A stretch of 61,781 nucleotides of DNA from an uncultured Pelagibacteraceae bacterium (GTDB lineage Bacteria; Pseudomonadota; Alphaproteobacteria; Pelagibacterales; Pelagibacteraceae), in the NCBI GenBank assembly GCA_902610675.1, contig CACLWP010000006.1:1-61781 (forward strand), read 5' to 3'. A program made the translations under genes and the position numbers. Shown piece after piece: positions 47,699 to 57,646 of the stretch; positions within the stretch are counted from its first letter, which is position 1; every line of letters begins with the position of its first letter. The notes beneath the pieces were generated by a model that had not been told where the DNA came from, made no database searches, and worked only from the letters and a program-made list of their open reading frames with translations.

Positions 47699-48409
47699 TT
47701 CTAACTTCCTTACTAAATAAGAAACAATCAATATTAGGACCAAATATTCAAGAATCAAAAATGTATATATTTCTAATGGCCTATAAGTTGTTACAACTAA
47801 TTCATTAGCTTTTCTTGTTAAATCACCGATACCAATTATTGATACTAGCGATGACATTTTAAGTACATATACAAATTGGTTACCTATAGCTGGTAAAATA
47901 TTTTTTACAGCTTGAGGCAAAATAACTAATCTTAATTTTCTAAAAAAACCCAAACCTAAAGAACTTCCAGCCTCCCACTGTGCTTTTTTTATTGAGTTTA
48001 TTCCGGCTCTAAAAATCTCAGCTTGGAATGCGCTTTCGCTTATAGATAATGCTATAATACCTGAAACAAATGGGCTAAAACTAATTCCTGTCATTATCGG
48101 TAGTCCATAATAAATCCATAAAATTAAAACTAATAAAGGAATTGCTCTTACAATCTCTACATAACCAATATTAAGATAAGTTAAGAATTTATTTTTTGAA
48201 AGAGACGGTATGGCAATTAAAAGACCAATCATTATTGATATAACAATCGAAATTATCGAAATATATATAGTGGTAGTTAAACCACTTAAAAGAAATTTAA
48301 GATTTGTTAAACCCTCGACGTTTTGAGGAGATAATATCAGCCAGTTTAATTCGCTTTTACCACATGAGGTTAAAGGAAGGACTAAAAGTAAAAAAGCTAA
48401 ATTTCTCAC
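47678..48409 (-). CDS. Amino-acid-type ABC transporter permease with N-terminal lipobox
   Basis: This 243-aa inner-membrane permease is of the polar amino acid uptake (HisM/GlnP) family. The EAA loop that meets the ATPase reads EAGSSLGLGFFRKLRLVILPQA. Unusually, the N-terminus (residues 1-16) looks like a lipoprotein signal ending LTSC (Cys16), followed by about 20 residues before the first permease span. It lies 40 bases downstream of the binding protein gene and no ATPase gene adjoins. It probably works with the binding protein and an ATPase encoded elsewhere. Confidence 0.9.
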   Translation of the reverse strand: MRNLAFLLLVLPLTSCGKSELNWLILSPQNVEGLTNLKFLLSGLTTTIYISIISIVISIMIGLLIAIPSLSKNKFLTYLNIGYVEIVRAIPLLVLILWIYYGLPIMTGISFSPFVSGIIALSISESAFQAEIFRAGINSIKKAQWEAGSSLGLGFFRKLRLVILPQAVKNILPAIGNQFVYVLKMSSLVSIIGIGDLTRKANELVVTTYRPLEIYTFLILEYLVLILIVSYLVRKLEKKLQKD

Positions 48410-48449
48410 TCTTTATGTTATAAAGAATAAAAAATTAAATACTAATTTA

Positions 48450-49217
48450 TTATAAACTTTTTAGATTGTATTTAGATAACAATTTAGTAAAGAAGCCAGA
48501 TGATTTTTTCTTCTTGATCCAGCTATTCACATACTCGTTCCATTTATTATCACCTTTAGGAACCATCATTGCTAAAAATGCTGGATTTTTTCCACCATCT
48601 GGAACAATTGCTAACTGAGGATATTTAATAACCAACTTATTTGCCTCTGTTGAACTTGTAATATTACCATCAGCTCTACCTGCTAAGACTTCTTGGAAGT
48701 CTCTTGCTGGTGCTTCAATTGAATTTAATTTTGATTTTGGAAAAAATTCTTTTGCTTTTTCCTCTTGAGAAGTACCAAGAGTAGTTGCAATAGTTACTTT
48801 TGAGTTATTTAAAGAATCCCAAGTTGGAAATTTTTTTAAATTCTTTTTTAGAACAAGTGGTACAGTAGCATATTTATAATATGTATCCGTAAAACCAGCC
48901 ACTTCAGCTCTTTTTGGTGTTTTTGTAACACTAGTTGATATGTCATATCTTTCTGATGTTATTCCAGATACAATTGTTTTCCACTCTGCAGGCACAAACT
49001 CAACCTTTACACCCATGTCTTTGGCAAGTTCATTCATTACATCTATATCAAAACCTTTGTACTTATTTGTTGCAGGATCTTTAACTGTCATTGGATCCCA
49101 GTCGCCAGTAGTTCCAACTTTTAATACTCCAGATGATAAAATTTTATCTAAATTAGAGTCTGCGTTTAATGAGAAGGGTAAAAAAGCAAATAATGCTATC
49201 AATAATAATTTTTTCAT
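48450..49217 (-). CDS. Family 3 extracellular solute-binding protein of an ABC transporter
   Basis: This 255-aa protein has a signal peptide (cleavage near LNA-D20) and the two-lobed SBP family 3 fold, starting [13 protein letters not shown]103 ([11 protein letters not shown]) is at the site that holds ligand carboxylates. The usual amine-binding Asp is Ser188 in NITSSTEAN, and E191 follows. This resembles the pattern of periplasmic cyclohexadienyl dehydratase (PheC), but a transport role beside a permease is more likely. It lies 34 bases after soxG on the same strand, so a methylated glycine or betaine-like ligand is a reasonable guess. Confidence 0.85.
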   Translation of the reverse strand: MKKLLLIALFAFLPFSLNADSNLDKILSSGVLKVGTTGDWDPMTVKDPATNKYKGFDIDVMNELAKDMGVKVEFVPAEWKTIVSGITSERYDISTSVTKTPKRAEVAGFTDTYYKYATVPLVLKKNLKKFPTWDSLNNSKVTIATTLGTSQEEKAKEFFPKSKLNSIEAPARDFQEVLAGRADGNITSSTEANKLVIKYPQLAIVPDGGKNPAFLAMMVPKGDNKWNEYVNSWIKKKKSSGFFTKLLSKYNLKSL

Positions 49218-49251
49218 GATTTTATCTAACTTATTTGAGATCTAAATGAGA

Positions 49252-49815
49252 CTATAATCTTGACGCACTATCATTCATCCAGGAGAATAAATGTTCAGAA
49301 AAAGAACGCCTTACGAACAAATTAACCTCATTTTGACTTTGATTGTGAATAATAACATCGACTTTTGCAATAATTGTTTGAGTTACAGATCCAATTTTGT
49401 TTCTAAATTCATTAAAATTAAAAGGTGATCCAGTCTGAAATAAATCGTAGATTTTATCTCCTTTTAAAGTAATTCTTACATATTGATCTGTAACATCTGT
49501 TACAGCTCCTAAATTTAAATTGCATATATTCTTATTGAGAAGTATTTCTGTATTGTATGTATTTGTTTTTTCTTCAAGAACATTGTTTGAAAAAATCATC
49601 CATTCATCAGGACTCAACCATAAAGCTGTCAATTTTTCACTTTGGGTTGATGTATTAGCTTTTGTAGGTAAGACCATATTTAAAGATTTACCAACAGCTG
49701 ACAAGAAGTCTCTTTTTTTTCCTCTTATTATTAACTTCATAACAGGACTTATTTCGCTCATTTGCAAACCTTGATATGATTTTTGATCTTTTAGTGGTTG
49801 ATTATAATTTAGCAT
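49252..49815 (-). CDS. soxG: Sarcosine oxidase subunit gamma
   Basis: The gamma subunit of heterotetrameric sarcosine oxidase stabilises the complex and is related to GcvT. The 187-aa protein has the segment ALWLSPDEWMIF around residues 65-76 and the core VTDVTDQYVRITLKG, both typical. Its start overlaps the end of soxA by 14 bases. It is the last of the soxBDAG set. Family assignment rests mainly on position and these motifs. Confidence 0.9.
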   Translation of the reverse strand: MLNYNQPLKDQKSYQGLQMSEISPVMKLIIRGKKRDFLSAVGKSLNMVLPTKANTSTQSEKLTALWLSPDEWMIFSNNVLEEKTNTYNTEILLNKNICNLNLGAVTDVTDQYVRITLKGDKIYDLFQTGSPFNFNEFRNKIGSVTQTIIAKVDVIIHNQSQNEVNLFVRRSFSEHLFSWMNDSASRL

Positions 49816-52813
49816 TTAATCTTTCACCTTCTTTATCTAAAAAAACAGGATCAGCTACGGTCACATTTATATTTTTATTTTCCATCGGAATAATTAACTT
49901 TTGTCCAATCATTTTTTTTCCACCCTTGACCACTCCTAGGGCAATAGATTTATTTAAATTTGGACTATAGTAACTTGAGGTAACATGACCTAACATTTCA
50001 ATAGGTGATTTTTTAATATCAGCAACTATCTGTGCACCTTCTTCTAAAACTTCTTCAGGATTTTCAGTAAGTAACCCAACTAATTGTTTTCTGTCATCTT
50101 TAATAGTATCTGATCTATACAGTGATCTTTTTCCAATAAAGTCATATTTTTTCTTACTAACTATCCAGTCCATTTGTAAATCAATTGGTGTCATAGTTGC
50201 ATCAGTATCTTGCCCAACTATTATAAAACCTTTTTCAGCTCTTAATAAATGCATTGTTTCTGTCCCATAAGGAGTAATATTAAAATCTTTGCCTTCCTCC
50301 ATACACTTTTCCCAAACAGATTTTCCATAATTTGATTGAATATTAATTTCATAACTTTGTTCCCCAGTGAAACTAATTCTCATAACTCTACACTTTACCT
50401 GGCCAATTTTTGTATTTTTAAACGACATATGTGGAAATTTTTCATCAGAAAAATCTAAATCAGGGATAACTTTAGATATAATTTTTTTACTGTGTGGACC
50501 GCAAACACTAATAGTTGCATAATGATCAGTTACAGATGATAAATAAACATCTAGTTCAGGCCACTCTGTTTGAAGATAATCTTCAAGTTTTCCTAATACG
50601 TTTGCAGCACCACCAGTAGTAGTGGTCATTATATAATGATTTTCATCTAACCTGGTTGTTACTCCATCATCATATACCATGCCATCTTCATTGAGCATTA
50701 AACCATAACGACATTTTCCAATAGCAAGTTTTGACCAGGCATTAGTGTAAACACGATTTAGAAATTCTGAAGCATCTGTTCCTTGAATATCAATTTTCCC
50801 TAAAGTGGATGCATCTAGTATACCTGCGCAGTCTCTAGCTGCTTTACTCTCTCTTTGAACAGCTTGATGCATATTTTCATTTGCTTTAGGATAGTACCAA
50901 GCTCTTTTCCACTGACCAACATTTTCAAACTTAGCATTGTTTTCAACATGCCAATCATGAATAGGCGTACGCCTAATTATATCAAAAAACTCTCCTACAT
51001 TTCTTCCAACTATAGTTCCAAAGGTAAGAGGTGTATAAGGTGGTCTAAAAGTTGTTGTACCGTGCTCACCCATTTTAGTACCCGCAGTTTCTGAAATAAT
51101 CCCTAAAGCATGCATATTACCTAGTTTACCTTGATCAGTGCCCATGCCAGTTGTGGTATATCTTTTTACATGCTCTATTGATCTAAATCCTTCTCTTAGA
51201 GCTAGTTTTATATCTTTAGCAGTTGCATCATTTTGGAAATCAACAAATGATTTGGTTTTTCCTAATATTTTATCTGATGGCAACAACCAGATATTTCTTT
51301 TTGACTTATTTATCCCTGTGATGATTTCAAAAGTTTTGTAATCGGTATTATTGACATTAAGAAATTTTTTGACAGATGACACAGTGTTTGTTGTAATTTC
51401 CTCTAAACTGAAATCTCCATTACAGGATCCAATACTTAATTGATCTGAAGGATATTTGTTTGGAATAAAAACTTGATCATCTTCTCTAAATTTTAATTTT
51501 CCTCCTGATTGTGTAAATAAGTGAACTGCTGGTGTCCATCCCCCTGACACACCCAAAGAGTCACAACTTAATCTTATTTTTTTCCCAATTACTTTTTGGC
51601 CATCTTTGGATAGCTCCATGATTGATAATCCATTGATTCTTTTATAACCATATGTATCAACAACCGTGTAACCTTTGAAAATTCTAATATTATTCTTCTC
51701 TGCCTCATAAGATAGTTTAGAGTCTATATCTTCTCTATTATCAATGATTGCATTGACTTTGATCCCTCTTTGAACCATACTTAAAGCAGTTTCGTATGCA
51801 GTGTCGTTATTGGTAAAAAGAATATTATTTTCACCACAAGCTACACCATATAAATCGATGTATTTTTTTATTGCAGAGGATAATAAAATTCCTGGGCGAT
51901 CATTGTTATCAAATATTAGAGGCCTTTCTATTGCGCCAGTAGCACTAATTACTTTTTTTGCTCTAATCTTTAATAGTCTATGTCTAATTTTATTTTCTCT
52001 TTGATCAATTGGTAAATGATCAGTGAGATTTTCACGAGCTAACAAAAAATTGTATCCATGAAAAGCTGCTACACTAGTTCTTGTTTTAATTTCTAAATTT
52101 TCTAATTTAGATATTTCATTAATTTCTTTTTCTAACCAAGAACTTGTTATTTGGTTATTAATTTTTGAAAATTCTGAGTTATCATAAATAGTTGATCCAC
52201 CTAAAAATGATTTTTCATCCACTAAGAGAGTTTTTAAACCATTCTTAGCTGATATTTTAGCTGCCATTATTCCTGATATACCAGCCCCTATTATTAAAAC
52301 ATCGCAGTGAATATATTTATGCTCATAAATATCAGGATCAGCTTCTTTTGGTGACTTTCCTAAACCTGCGGATTTTCTTATAAAGTATTCATATTTTTCC
52401 CAAAAACTTTTAGGCCACATAAAAGTTTTATAATAAAAACCTGCTGGTAGAATAGGGGATAGAATATTATTAATTCCGCCAATATCAAAATTTACACTCG
52501 GCCAACAATTTTGACTGGATGCAACTAAACCCTCATAGATCTCAATTTCTGTAGCTCTAACATTTGGCTCGGTTCTCGATGTATTATCGTGTAACTGAAT
52601 AATTGCATTAGGTTCCTCTGAACCAGCCGTCATAATTCCACGAGGTCTATGATATTTAAAACTTCTTCCTACAAGATGAATATCGTTAGCTAAAAGAGCT
52701 GATGCTAAAGTATCACCTTTATAACCATAATATGTTTTATTGTTAAATTTAAATGAAATCCGATAAGTCTCATCTACTTGTTTACTTGATTTAAATCTTA
52801 AATTTTTAGACAT
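49802..52813 (-). CDS. soxA: Sarcosine oxidase subunit alpha
   Basis: SoxA carries the NAD+-binding domain and the C-terminal tetrahydrofolate-binding aminomethyltransferase domain of the four-subunit enzyme, which oxidises sarcosine to glycine and gives 5,10-methylene-THF. The 1003-aa protein has an N-terminal ferredoxin-like domain (residues 10-105), a dinucleotide motif IIGAGISGIMAA near 178 and a GcvT-like part from about 620 to the end (CRYGLMLNEDGMVYDDGVTTR, LLRAEKGFIIVGQD). Dimethylglycine is another possible substrate. It begins 3 bases after soxD. Confidence 0.96.
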   Translation of the reverse strand: MSKNLRFKSSKQVDETYRISFKFNNKTYYGYKGDTLASALLANDIHLVGRSFKYHRPRGIMTAGSEEPNAIIQLHDNTSRTEPNVRATEIEIYEGLVASSQNCWPSVNFDIGGINNILSPILPAGFYYKTFMWPKSFWEKYEYFIRKSAGLGKSPKEADPDIYEHKYIHCDVLIIGAGISGIMAAKISAKNGLKTLLVDEKSFLGGSTIYDNSEFSKINNQITSSWLEKEINEISKLENLEIKTRTSVAAFHGYNFLLARENLTDHLPIDQRENKIRHRLLKIRAKKVISATGAIERPLIFDNNDRPGILLSSAIKKYIDLYGVACGENNILFTNNDTAYETALSMVQRGIKVNAIIDNREDIDSKLSYEAEKNNIRIFKGYTVVDTYGYKRINGLSIMELSKDGQKVIGKKIRLSCDSLGVSGGWTPAVHLFTQSGGKLKFREDDQVFIPNKYPSDQLSIGSCNGDFSLEEITTNTVSSVKKFLNVNNTDYKTFEIITGINKSKRNIWLLPSDKILGKTKSFVDFQNDATAKDIKLALREGFRSIEHVKRYTTTGMGTDQGKLGNMHALGIISETAGTKMGEHGTTTFRPPYTPLTFGTIVGRNVGEFFDIIRRTPIHDWHVENNAKFENVGQWKRAWYYPKANENMHQAVQRESKAARDCAGILDASTLGKIDIQGTDASEFLNRVYTNAWSKLAIGKCRYGLMLNEDGMVYDDGVTTRLDENHYIMTTTTGGAANVLGKLEDYLQTEWPELDVYLSSVTDHYATISVCGPHSKKIISKVIPDLDFSDEKFPHMSFKNTKIGQVKCRVMRISFTGEQSYEINIQSNYGKSVWEKCMEEGKDFNITPYGTETMHLLRAEKGFIIVGQDTDATMTPIDLQMDWIVSKKKYDFIGKRSLYRSDTIKDDRKQLVGLLTENPEEVLEEGAQIVADIKKSPIEMLGHVTSSYYSPNLNKSIALGVVKGGKKMIGQKLIIPMENKNINVTVADPVFLDKEGERLNAKL

Positions 52814-52816
52814 TTA

Positions 52817-53092
52817 TTATTTTACAGGTGGCTTTTCACCCATCTTATAAACTGCTTTGATTTGGTCATTTGAAGTATCTCGAACAATATTGAACCATTT
52901 TCTACAACCATGAGCATGATTCCATCTTTCGAATTGAACACCTTTTATATTTTTTCTCATAAATAAAAACTCAGCCCATTCATCATCACTTAACTCTGTT
53001 GGTTGTTTCGGTCTTTTTATGTGGGCTTCACCTCCAGCTTTAAATTCACTTTGTTCTCTTTCACCACAAAAAGGACAATTAATTAAAAACAT
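52817..53092 (-). CDS. soxD: Sarcosine oxidase subunit delta
   Basis: This is the small zinc-binding delta subunit. The 91-aa protein has the zinc ligands C6 and C9 (INCPFCGER), H59 and C63 (NHAHGCRKW), the same positions as in the known heterotetrameric enzyme. It overlaps the stop of soxB by one base (TAATG on the minus strand). The order soxB-soxD-soxA-soxG is the common operon arrangement. Confidence 0.96.
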   Translation of the reverse strand: MFLINCPFCGEREQSEFKAGGEAHIKRPKQPTELSDDEWAEFLFMRKNIKGVQFERWNHAHGCRKWFNIVRDTSNDQIKAVYKMGEKPPVK

Positions 53093-54345
53093 TAGTGTGC
53101 AACTGCAGCAGCTCCATGCTCATCGACTAAATCACCACTCACAAATCTATTCAAGTTAAATGCAGCATTAAGTTTATGAGGTTCGTCATTAGCAATTGTA
53201 TGAGCAAATAAATCTCCTGAACCTGGTGTAGCTTTAAATCCTCCAGTTCCCCAACCACAATTAAAGTATAAACCTTTTACTGATGTTTTACTTATTATTG
53301 GACTTGCATCAGGACATATATCAACAATTCCTCCCCACTGACGTAGCATTCTCATCCTACTAAAAATTGGGTATAATTCTAATATTGCATTTAAAGTTCC
53401 CTCAACAATATCATGACTTCCTTTTTGGGAATAAGATATATAATCATCTGTTCCAGCTCCAATAACTAGTTCTCCTTTATCAGATTGACTCACATATGCA
53501 TGAACTGCATTTGACATTACAACGGTATCAATAATTGGTTTAACTGGTTCAGATACTAAAGCTTGAAGAGGTTTACTTTCCAGAGGCAATTTTAATCCTG
53601 CCATATTTGCTATAACACTAGAGTGACCAGCTGCTACAACACCAATTTTTTTTGCTTTGATAAATCCTTTATTTGTTTCTATACCTTCAACCGTATCACC
53701 ATTTCTTTTTATTCCTTTTACTTCACAATTTTGAATAATATCTACTCCCATTTCATCAGCACCTCTTGCATACCCCCAGGCAACAGCATCATGTCTTGCT
53801 GTACCTGCTCTGCGTTGAAGAGTGCCACCTAAAACTGGATAACGAATATCCTGTGAAGTATTTATAATTGGACAAAATTTTTTGACTTCCTCGGTATTCA
53901 AATAAACTGCATCAATCCCATTTAATCTATTTGCATGGGTTCTTCTTTTTAAATCTCTTACATCTTGTAAATTATGTGCAAGATTCATAACACCTCTTTG
54001 GCTAAACATAACATTATAATTCAACTCTTGAGATAAACCTTCCCAAATTTTAAGAGCATGATCATAAAGACCAGCACTTGCATCCCACAAATAATTTGAT
54101 CTTATTATTGTAGTATTCCGACCAGTATTTCCACCTCCTATCCAACCTTTTTCAACGACTGCAATATTTTTCATGTTATGTTTTTTTGCTAAATAATAGG
54201 CTGTTGCTAGACCATGTCCGCCACCACCAACTATTATTGCTTCATACTCTTTTTTAGGCTCAGGATCTTTCCAAGCTTTCTCCCAATTTTCATGATATGA
54301 GAAAGCATTTTTAATAAGTGAAAATATTGAATAGTTATTTTTCAT
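53092..54345 (-). CDS. soxB: Sarcosine oxidase subunit beta
   Basis: SoxB binds FAD and covalent FMN and houses the site that oxidises N-methylglycine. The 417-aa flavoprotein has the FAD fingerprint [20 protein letters not shown] (residues 37-56) and [11 protein letters not shown]185 in [11 protein letters not shown] is the likely covalent FMN attachment His, by comparison with known subunits. The C-terminal [16 protein letters not shown] closes the FAD site. It is the first gene of the minus-strand sox operon, with an inverted repeat just upstream (54350-54385). Confidence 0.97.
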   Translation of the reverse strand: MKNNYSIFSLIKNAFSYHENWEKAWKDPEPKKEYEAIIVGGGGHGLATAYYLAKKHNMKNIAVVEKGWIGGGNTGRNTTIIRSNYLWDASAGLYDHALKIWEGLSQELNYNVMFSQRGVMNLAHNLQDVRDLKRRTHANRLNGIDAVYLNTEEVKKFCPIINTSQDIRYPVLGGTLQRRAGTARHDAVAWGYARGADEMGVDIIQNCEVKGIKRNGDTVEGIETNKGFIKAKKIGVVAAGHSSVIANMAGLKLPLESKPLQALVSEPVKPIIDTVVMSNAVHAYVSQSDKGELVIGAGTDDYISYSQKGSHDIVEGTLNAILELYPIFSRMRMLRQWGGIVDICPDASPIISKTSVKGLYFNCGWGTGGFKATPGSGDLFAHTIANDEPHKLNAAFNLNRFVSGDLVDEHGAAAVAH

Positions 54346-54349
54346 AATT

Positions 54350-54385
54350 ATTGAATAAATACTTTATAAATATTGATTATTCAAT
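54350..54385 (-). promoter_or_regulatory. Inverted repeat upstream of soxB (possible operator)
   Basis: ATTGAATAA (54350-54358) and TTATTCAAT (54377-54385) form a perfect 9-base inverted repeat separated by 18 bases, starting 5 bases before the soxB start. The spacer holds TATAAA on the minus strand, a possible -10. The layout would suit a dimeric repressor binding over the promoter. The repeat is A+T-rich, so chance cannot be excluded. Confidence 0.4.
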
Positions 54386-54409
54386 ACAATCAGAAGTGAC
54401 TATTTTATT

Positions 54410-54501
54410 GGAAGAGTGGGTGAGAGGCTGAAACCAGTCGTTTGCTAAATGACCGTACGAGGAAACTTGTACCGAGGGTTCGAATCCCTCCTCTTCCGCC
54501 A
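54410..54501 (+). tRNA. tRNA-Ser(GCU)
   Basis: This is a class II tRNA of 92 bases. The acceptor stem GGAAGAG pairs with CTCTTCC, followed by discriminator G and an encoded CCA. The anticodon stem GTCGT/ATGAC (one G-U) encloses TTGCTAA with anticodon GCT at 54444-54446. A long variable arm lies between 54454 and 54474, and the T arm has GGTTCGAATCC. It reads AGC/AGU serine codons. It stands alone between soxB (-) and the lytic transglycosylase (-). Confidence 0.96.
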
Positions 54502-54504
54502 CTA

Positions 54505-56721
54505 TTAATACAAAGGATCATCTTTAAAGAAGTTTATCATAGTAACTGGCTTTTGAGCTAAGATATATCGATATACATTATAGTTCTCTAATACCCTTTG
54601 GACATAATTTCTTGTTTCTTTAAATTTGATTAATTCAATCCAATTTACATAATCAATTTGGTTCTTTTGTGGATTTTTATTTATTTTTTTCCAATATTTC
54701 ACTCTTTTAGGTCCAGCATTATAAGCAGCTATTGCAAACGGATAAGCACCATCATAATTCAGAATTAAACCAGCTATATAATGTGAGCCTAAATTTATAT
54801 TATATTCAGCATCTCTTGTTAATCTAGATTTTGAATAAGGAAGCTTTGCTTGTTTTGCGACTAATTTTGCAGTGTAAGGCATAAGTTGCATCAAACCTTT
54901 TGCTCCAGCATGACTGTTAGCACTTAAATCAAATTCGCTTTCCTGTCTTATTATAGATAGTATAAATGAAGTATCAGGAATTTTTCTTCCATTTATATAA
55001 TTTGGTGTACTTATAATAGGATAATTATATTTGTTATGAAATCTTTTTTCATAAGACGCAATTTTGGCTATTTGAATAGCAAAATCAAATCTATCGATAC
55101 TCGTAGCCAATTCAGCCGCTAAAACTTCACTGCCATTAATTATATCATCATTAGCCAAATGTCTTAAAATATGTTTTGTGTATTTATCTTCATTAAGTTC
55201 ATCGAGAAGATAAATTGTTTTAACTAATTCTTTTTTAGAAAAGTAATCTTTATATTCTTTTGAAACCTCGACATCTTTAGTAAGCTCAAAAGGTTTATTA
55301 GGATTTAACTCCATGTAAGCTAATTGACCATAATATGTTGTTAAAAAATTAGCTGCTTTACCGAACCATTCATTAGCTAATTCATTTTTACCAAGTTTTT
55401 GATAACTTTTAGCCAGCCAATAAGCTCCTCTTGACGTACTTATAGGGTAACCAACATTACTATAAAAATTTTCAAAATGATCTTTTGCTAATAAAGGATC
55501 ATCTAAAAAACTTAATGCTATCCAACCACTCATCCATTCCGCAGCTGCATACTCAGGTCCATCATTCAAAGCATGATTACTAGCAATTTTATAAGCTAGT
55601 TCATATTTCTTTTTATAAATTAATGATCTTGAAATTATTTCTCGTTCAAACCACCATTTATCTGGTCTAACTAAATAATCTTTGGTATTTTTTATTTTAA
55701 CTAAAATTTCGACAGAACTATCAACTCTTCCTCTTTTTCTTCTCCATTTTAACCTATCGTAATTTAAACCTGCGTCATTTTTAAATTTAGCTGGAACTTT
55801 TGAAATAGCATTATCAACGCCATATGATTTACTCATTAATAGTTGTCTTGCTGTATAAAGTAATTCGTAATCTTTAGGTAAATATCTTAATAATCTTTTT
55901 AAATCCCAATATTTATTATTCCATGCCAAGTAATCTGCCCTTTTAATATAATCATCAGCATTGAGATATTTCTTAAATTTTTTTCTATAAAATCTCAATT
56001 CGGATTTATTTAGTTCTGCAGTAATCCATCCTTCTTTAATATAGGAAACACCTTTTTGTAAATTACCATTGAGAATTATACTCTCCCCAAGTATCATTTT
56101 TCCAAAACCACTCAATGGTTCGTCAACATCAAACCAATCTATAATTTTTTTTGGTGAAATAGTGTCTGTAGAAAGCTTATGCTCTGCTAAATATTTTATT
56201 CTTCCTAATCTTGGATAATCTTTATTTTTATCTATAAACGTTTTATAATCGTAATATGAAGCCTTATTTCCTTTAGTTAGTAGGTGTCTCCATTGTATGA
56301 AATTATAGATAGATTTATCCTTGGCTTTTTTTGCAGTTTTCAGCGCATTAGGCCATTTTGCTTGTTTCATTTCTAAAATAGCCTTTTTTGCAATTTCAAA
56401 ATCCTTTTTATTATAATGTTTAGATTTTTTTGCTGTACCAGTTTTTTTAGTTCCAGCAATTAAAGGTTTTTTCTTAGGTAGAATAATACCCAAGTCTTTC
56501 TCGGCTTTTAACTTTATTTCTTTTTTAGGTTCTTCTTTATTCTCTATTACTTTTTTGGTTACTGGTTTTGGTAGAGGTTTAATTACATCTATTAATAATT
56601 TTTGATCTTTTTCCTCTTGAGTCTGTATTGGTTTTTTAAGAGGTATTATCTCTGCAGACAAAAAAATAGTAATATTAGAGAATAAAAATAGACTGATAAA
56701 AAATATAAATTTTTTTAGCAT
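54505..56721 (-). CDS. Lytic murein transglycosylase (Slt-type)
   Basis: This periplasmic enzyme cleaves peptidoglycan glycan strands to leave 1,6-anhydro ends. The 738-aa protein has a signal peptide (residues 1-24), a Lys/Pro-rich linker (about 25-100), a long superhelical array of helical repeats and a C-terminal SLT domain. The catalytic Glu lies in IIRQESEFDLSA near residue 593, followed by HAGAKGLMQLMP and AYNAGPKRV. It resembles Slt70 but is not closely assigned within the family. The stop lies 3 bases from the tRNA-Ser 3' end; dapA diverges after 43 bases. Confidence 0.93.
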   Translation of the reverse strand: MLKKFIFFISLFLFSNITIFLSAEIIPLKKPIQTQEEKDQKLLIDVIKPLPKPVTKKVIENKEEPKKEIKLKAEKDLGIILPKKKPLIAGTKKTGTAKKSKHYNKKDFEIAKKAILEMKQAKWPNALKTAKKAKDKSIYNFIQWRHLLTKGNKASYYDYKTFIDKNKDYPRLGRIKYLAEHKLSTDTISPKKIIDWFDVDEPLSGFGKMILGESIILNGNLQKGVSYIKEGWITAELNKSELRFYRKKFKKYLNADDYIKRADYLAWNNKYWDLKRLLRYLPKDYELLYTARQLLMSKSYGVDNAISKVPAKFKNDAGLNYDRLKWRRKRGRVDSSVEILVKIKNTKDYLVRPDKWWFEREIISRSLIYKKKYELAYKIASNHALNDGPEYAAAEWMSGWIALSFLDDPLLAKDHFENFYSNVGYPISTSRGAYWLAKSYQKLGKNELANEWFGKAANFLTTYYGQLAYMELNPNKPFELTKDVEVSKEYKDYFSKKELVKTIYLLDELNEDKYTKHILRHLANDDIINGSEVLAAELATSIDRFDFAIQIAKIASYEKRFHNKYNYPIISTPNYINGRKIPDTSFILSIIRQESEFDLSANSHAGAKGLMQLMPYTAKLVAKQAKLPYSKSRLTRDAEYNINLGSHYIAGLILNYDGAYPFAIAAYNAGPKRVKYWKKINKNPQKNQIDYVNWIELIKFKETRNYVQRVLENYNVYRYILAQKPVTMINFFKDDPLY

Positions 56722-56764
56722 AATCTTTTAGTATATGAATCCACAAACTATGTTATAAGTATTT

Positions 56765-57646
56765 ATGTTCAAAGGATCAAATGTTGCTTTAATTACTCCA
56801 TTTAAAAATGATAAACTTGATGATGAAACTTACATTAAGTTAATCCATTTTCATATTGAAAATGGGACAAATGGTTTAGTACCTGCTGGAACAACTGGGG
56901 AGTCTCCAACTTTAAGCCATGATGAGCATGAAAGGGTAATTGATTTATGTGTCAAGGAAGGCAATGGAAAATTACCTGTATTTGCTGGCACCGGCTCAAA
57001 TTCTACTGAGGAAGCAATTTCATTAACTACTCATGCAGAAAAAATGGGAGCAGATGGAGCTTTAATTGTTACTCCTTATTATAATAAGCCTACTCAAGAA
57101 GGACTTTATCAACATTATAAAGCTATAAATGATAAATGTGGAATTCCAATTCTTATTTATAATATCCCAGGAAGATCAGTGATTGATATGTCAGTTGAAA
57201 CAATGGCAAGATTATTTGAATTAAAAAACATTATTGGTGTCAAAGATGCTACTGGAGATTTGACACGAGTTGATAAAACACTAAAAAAATTAGGAAAAGA
57301 TTTTATCCAACTCACTGGAAACGATGATAATGCTTTTGAATTTAATAAAAAAGGTGGGGTTGGAGCTATAAGTGTTACGGCTAATATTGCTCCAAAACTT
57401 TGCTCTGACTTTCAAAGATTATCAAAATCAAACAATGATAGTGAAATTAAAGAAGCTGAAAGACTGAATAAAATATTACAACCAATCCATCACGCTATGT
57501 TTGTTGAGAGTAATCCAAGTCCAGTTAAATATGCAGCAAAATTAATGAACCTATGTGATGATGATGTAAGATTGCCATTGGTAAAAGTAACAGATTCTAC
57601 TAAAGAAATTGTTAAAAAAGCTATCGAAACAGCTAAATTAATTTAA
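56765..57646 (+). CDS. dapA: 4-hydroxy-tetrahydrodipicolinate synthase
   Basis: DapA condenses pyruvate and aspartate semialdehyde, the first step to diaminopimelate and lysine. It is 293 aa, standard length. The Schiff-base Lys is K160 (IGVKDATGD), with T43/T44 in [10 protein letters not shown] and Y132 in IYNIPGR completing the triad. It overlaps smpB by one base (TAATG). The pairing with a transglycosylase next door fits cell-wall supply. Confidence 0.97.
   Translation: MFKGSNVALITPFKNDKLDDETYIKLIHFHIENGTNGLVPAGTTGESPTLSHDEHERVIDLCVKEGNGKLPVFAGTGSNSTEEAISLTTHAEKMGADGALIVTPYYNKPTQEGLYQHYKAINDKCGIPILIYNIPGRSVIDMSVETMARLFELKNIIGVKDATGDLTRVDKTLKKLGKDFIQLTGNDDNAFEFNKKGGVGAISVTANIAPKLCSDFQRLSKSNNDSEIKEAERLNKILQPIHHAMFVESNPSPVKYAAKLMNLCDDDVRLPLVKVTDSTKEIVKKAIETAKLI

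Noticed and set aside
56722-56764. Promoter for dapA containing TATAAG
   Set aside because: A -10-like TATAAG occurs at 56754-56759, but no -35-like element lies at a usable distance.
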